A stretch of DNA of 15,284 nt from G963664585 sp963664585. GTDB taxonomy: Bacteria; Bacillota; Clostridia; Oscillospirales; Ruminococcaceae. Of this stretch, positions 14,133-15,284 are shown piece after piece. Position 1 is the stretch's first letter; the number at the start of each line of letters is the position of its first letter. Made by a program: the position numbers and the translations under genes. The stretch spans positions 1-15,284 of the forward strand of contig CAXXEO010000013.1 of assembly GCA_963664585.2 (NCBI GenBank). The letters are read 5' to 3'. The notes under the pieces are model-generated. The model worked only from the letters and a program-made list of their open reading frames with translations, was not told the DNA's origin and ran no database searches.

Positions 14133-14858
14133 ATGAGTAATGAAACAAGTAACGCCTATTTTGACGAGTTTACAAAGCCCGTACGAAAGATCGGCAAGCT
14201 CTCTCTGTTAGTGGCTATCATTTTGAGCTTTCTCCCCGCAATATATATCGCAATTGCCTATAACTGTATGCCCACCATCGCGCAAATTATAGGCGGTTAC
14301 GTGATGATTCTTTCCACTGAGGCCGTGTACTACTTCGTGGAACCGATTTCTTATTTCCCCGTTCTCGGCGAAGCGGGTACCTATATGTCTTTTCTGGCCG
14401 GCAGTATCGGCGGAATCCGTGTCCCGTCCGTCACTGTTTCCCAAAACTCCGTCGGCACAGAGCCGGGCTCCCAGAAAGCCGAACTGGTTTCAAGTATCGC
14501 CGTTGCCGCTTCCGTTCTTTGTTCAATGTTGATGGGTTTCATCGCCATTGTACTGGGTAATCTTTTGTTCGCCTCCATGCCCAAATTCGTGCAGAGCATG
14601 TTTACATATGTCGTCCCCGCTCTGTATGGTACGCTGTTAATGATGTACGTTCCGAAGAAACCCATCGTTGCGGTCTTCGGTTTAGCGATTGCGCTGTTAC
14701 TGCGTATTACCAAAATTATTCCAGGTGCGTTTAACATGCTCCTGGTTGTCATCCTTACCGTTGCGTTCGGCCTGTACATGTTCAAAAATAAGCAAAAGAA
14801 GGCGGCTTTGGCTGCGGGCGCTTCAACAGGCACAAGCTCAGGCGACCAGAAGAAATAG
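14133..14858 (+). CDS. Polytopic membrane protein, partner of the DUF5058-like protein
   Basis: A 241-aa integral membrane protein with six or seven hydrophobic segments (for example 21-43, 48-70, 119-146, 151-172, 176-190, 194-215) and a soluble Lys/Gly/Ser-rich tail. Between the second and fourth segments is GGIRVPSVTVSQNSVGTEPG followed by SQKAELVSSIAVAA, a polar conserved-looking loop rather like the SVIASAGTEL region of the preceding protein; the two may be distant halves of one transporter. RBS AAGGAGG, eight bases upstream. It lies between the DUF5058-like gene and a dipeptidase gene. I do not recognise a named family with certainty. Confidence 0.65.
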   Translation: MSNETSNAYFDEFTKPVRKIGKLSLLVAIILSFLPAIYIAIAYNCMPTIAQIIGGYVMILSTEAVYYFVEPISYFPVLGEAGTYMSFLAGSIGGIRVPSVTVSQNSVGTEPGSQKAELVSSIAVAASVLCSMLMGFIAIVLGNLLFASMPKFVQSMFTYVVPALYGTLLMMYVPKKPIVAVFGLAIALLLRITKIIPGAFNMLLVVILTVAFGLYMFKNKQKKAALAAGASTGTSSGDQKK

Positions 14859-14901
14859 CTGATAAATACGAAAGGGTCTTAGTATATTGTCTCATCTTAA
14901 A

Positions 14902-14940
14902 CTTGTATATTCACCCGCCGAAGGCGGGTGAATATACAAG
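14902..14940. repeat. 18-bp perfect hairpin sharing the repeat core (element D)
   Basis: A perfect 18-bp stem with GAA loop; the core CCCGCCGAAGGCGGG is the same as in repeat copies A to C, but the arms (CTTGTATATTCA) differ. No T-tract follows, so it is not a standard terminator. It sits between the second membrane protein and the dipeptidase gene, where it could reduce or stabilise the downstream message. Confidence 0.75.
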
Positions 14941-15018
14941 CGCATTTAACCCATTGTCATATAAGATTTAGTTGCATCAAAATATTAGTATTACACATAA
15001 GAAAAGGAGAAAGACGAA

Positions 15019-15284
15019 ATGAAATTTATTGATATGCACTGCGATACAGTCATGTATGCCTATTTTCGAGACAAGGAGGATTGTTACCAAACCGAAGGTA
15101 TGTGTGACGTCAAGCGACTGAAAGAAGGCGGCGCATTGGCCCAGTTCTTGGGGATTTTCCTCCCCCAGCCAACATCGATGGCATGGGAGAAGTTCAACAA
15201 GAAATATACAACGGATGAAGCCTATCTGCAGACTTGCCTGAAAATTTTTCATATGACCATGGAGCACTATGGTGATATCATCGC
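15019..15284 (+). CDS. Membrane dipeptidase (peptidase M19), N-terminal part
   Basis: The first 88 codons of a renal-dipeptidase-like zinc hydrolase, cut by the window end. MKFIDMHCDT contains the H7-x-D9 metal pair that starts the family's active site. The next part (VKRLKEGGALAQFLGIFLPQ) matches the usual second strand, in which family members have GGxxxQFF-type sequences. RBS AAGGAG at 15004-15009. M19 enzymes hydrolyse dipeptides, many accepting a D-residue at the C-terminal position. Encoded after two membrane proteins and a broken ridA, it suggests uptake and hydrolysis of small peptides. Confidence 0.88.
   Translation, partial: MKFIDMHCDTVMYAYFRDKEDCYQTEGMCDVKRLKEGGALAQFLGIFLPQPTSMAWEKFNKKYTTDEAYLQTCLKIFHMTMEHYGDII

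Noticed and set aside
1..15284. CRISPR array, tRNA, rRNA or phage module
   Set aside because: No regularly spaced repeats, no tRNA-like cloverleaf and no rRNA or phage structural sequence was seen on reading both strands by eye.

Overview
The window looks like a low-to-moderate G+C chromosomal segment from an anaerobic Firmicute of the class Clostridia. The grounds are strong AGGAGG-type ribosome binding sites, AT-rich gaps, ferredoxin-tailed aldo/keto reductases, a TS-N/UBA-type membrane protein beside a two-component system, and a DUF5058-like/M19 dipeptidase cluster. The genus cannot be fixed from the sequence alone.

Region 1 (1-3650, minus strand) is a redox/electrophile-stress block. 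It runs from a MerR-type promoter at 3618-3648 through two aldo/keto reductases with C-terminal 2x[4Fe-4S] ferredoxin-like tails (2300-3451 and 1088-2191), an iron-sulfur-flavoprotein-like protein (268-900) and the start of a MerR-family regulator cut by the window edge (1-185). Near-identical 18-bp dyads lie in the 19-bp spacer of the operon promoter and over the -35 box of the merR gene, which suggests one autoregulated circuit.

Region 2 (3789-6843, plus strand) holds a 181-aa TS-N/UBA plus transmembrane protein, an OmpR-type response regulator and an overlapping sensor histidine kinase, closed by a 22-bp perfect hairpin. Region 3 (7137-10484, minus strand) is a large-subunit (HPII-like) catalase followed 51 bp later by an unrecognised 386-codon ORF that seems to have lost its 5' end. 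Region 4 (10803-12211, plus strand) is a complete fluoride-resistance unit: sigma-A-like promoter, fluoride riboswitch, and a ClC transporter of the fluoride-exporting clade. Region 5 (12212-13357) has no intact gene. It contains vestigial ORFs, two hairpins, one copy of a repeat and a clearly broken ridA. Region 6 (13358 to the end, plus strand) has two consecutive polytopic membrane proteins (the first DUF5058-like) and the start of an M19 membrane dipeptidase, probably a peptide uptake/hydrolysis module that once included RidA.

A palindromic repeat of about 106 bp with imperfect terminal inverted repeats occurs three times (3473-3580, 6868-6973 and 12605-12709). Its GC hairpin core is flipped relative to the arms in the middle copy, and a fourth hairpin at 14902-14940 shares only the core. 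The most promising observations are this repeat family, the paired MerR operators, the AKR that lacks canonical catalytic residues, the riboswitch/ClC unit with a small hydrophobic ORF beginning inside the riboswitch, and the transporter-dipeptidase cluster with its decayed ridA.
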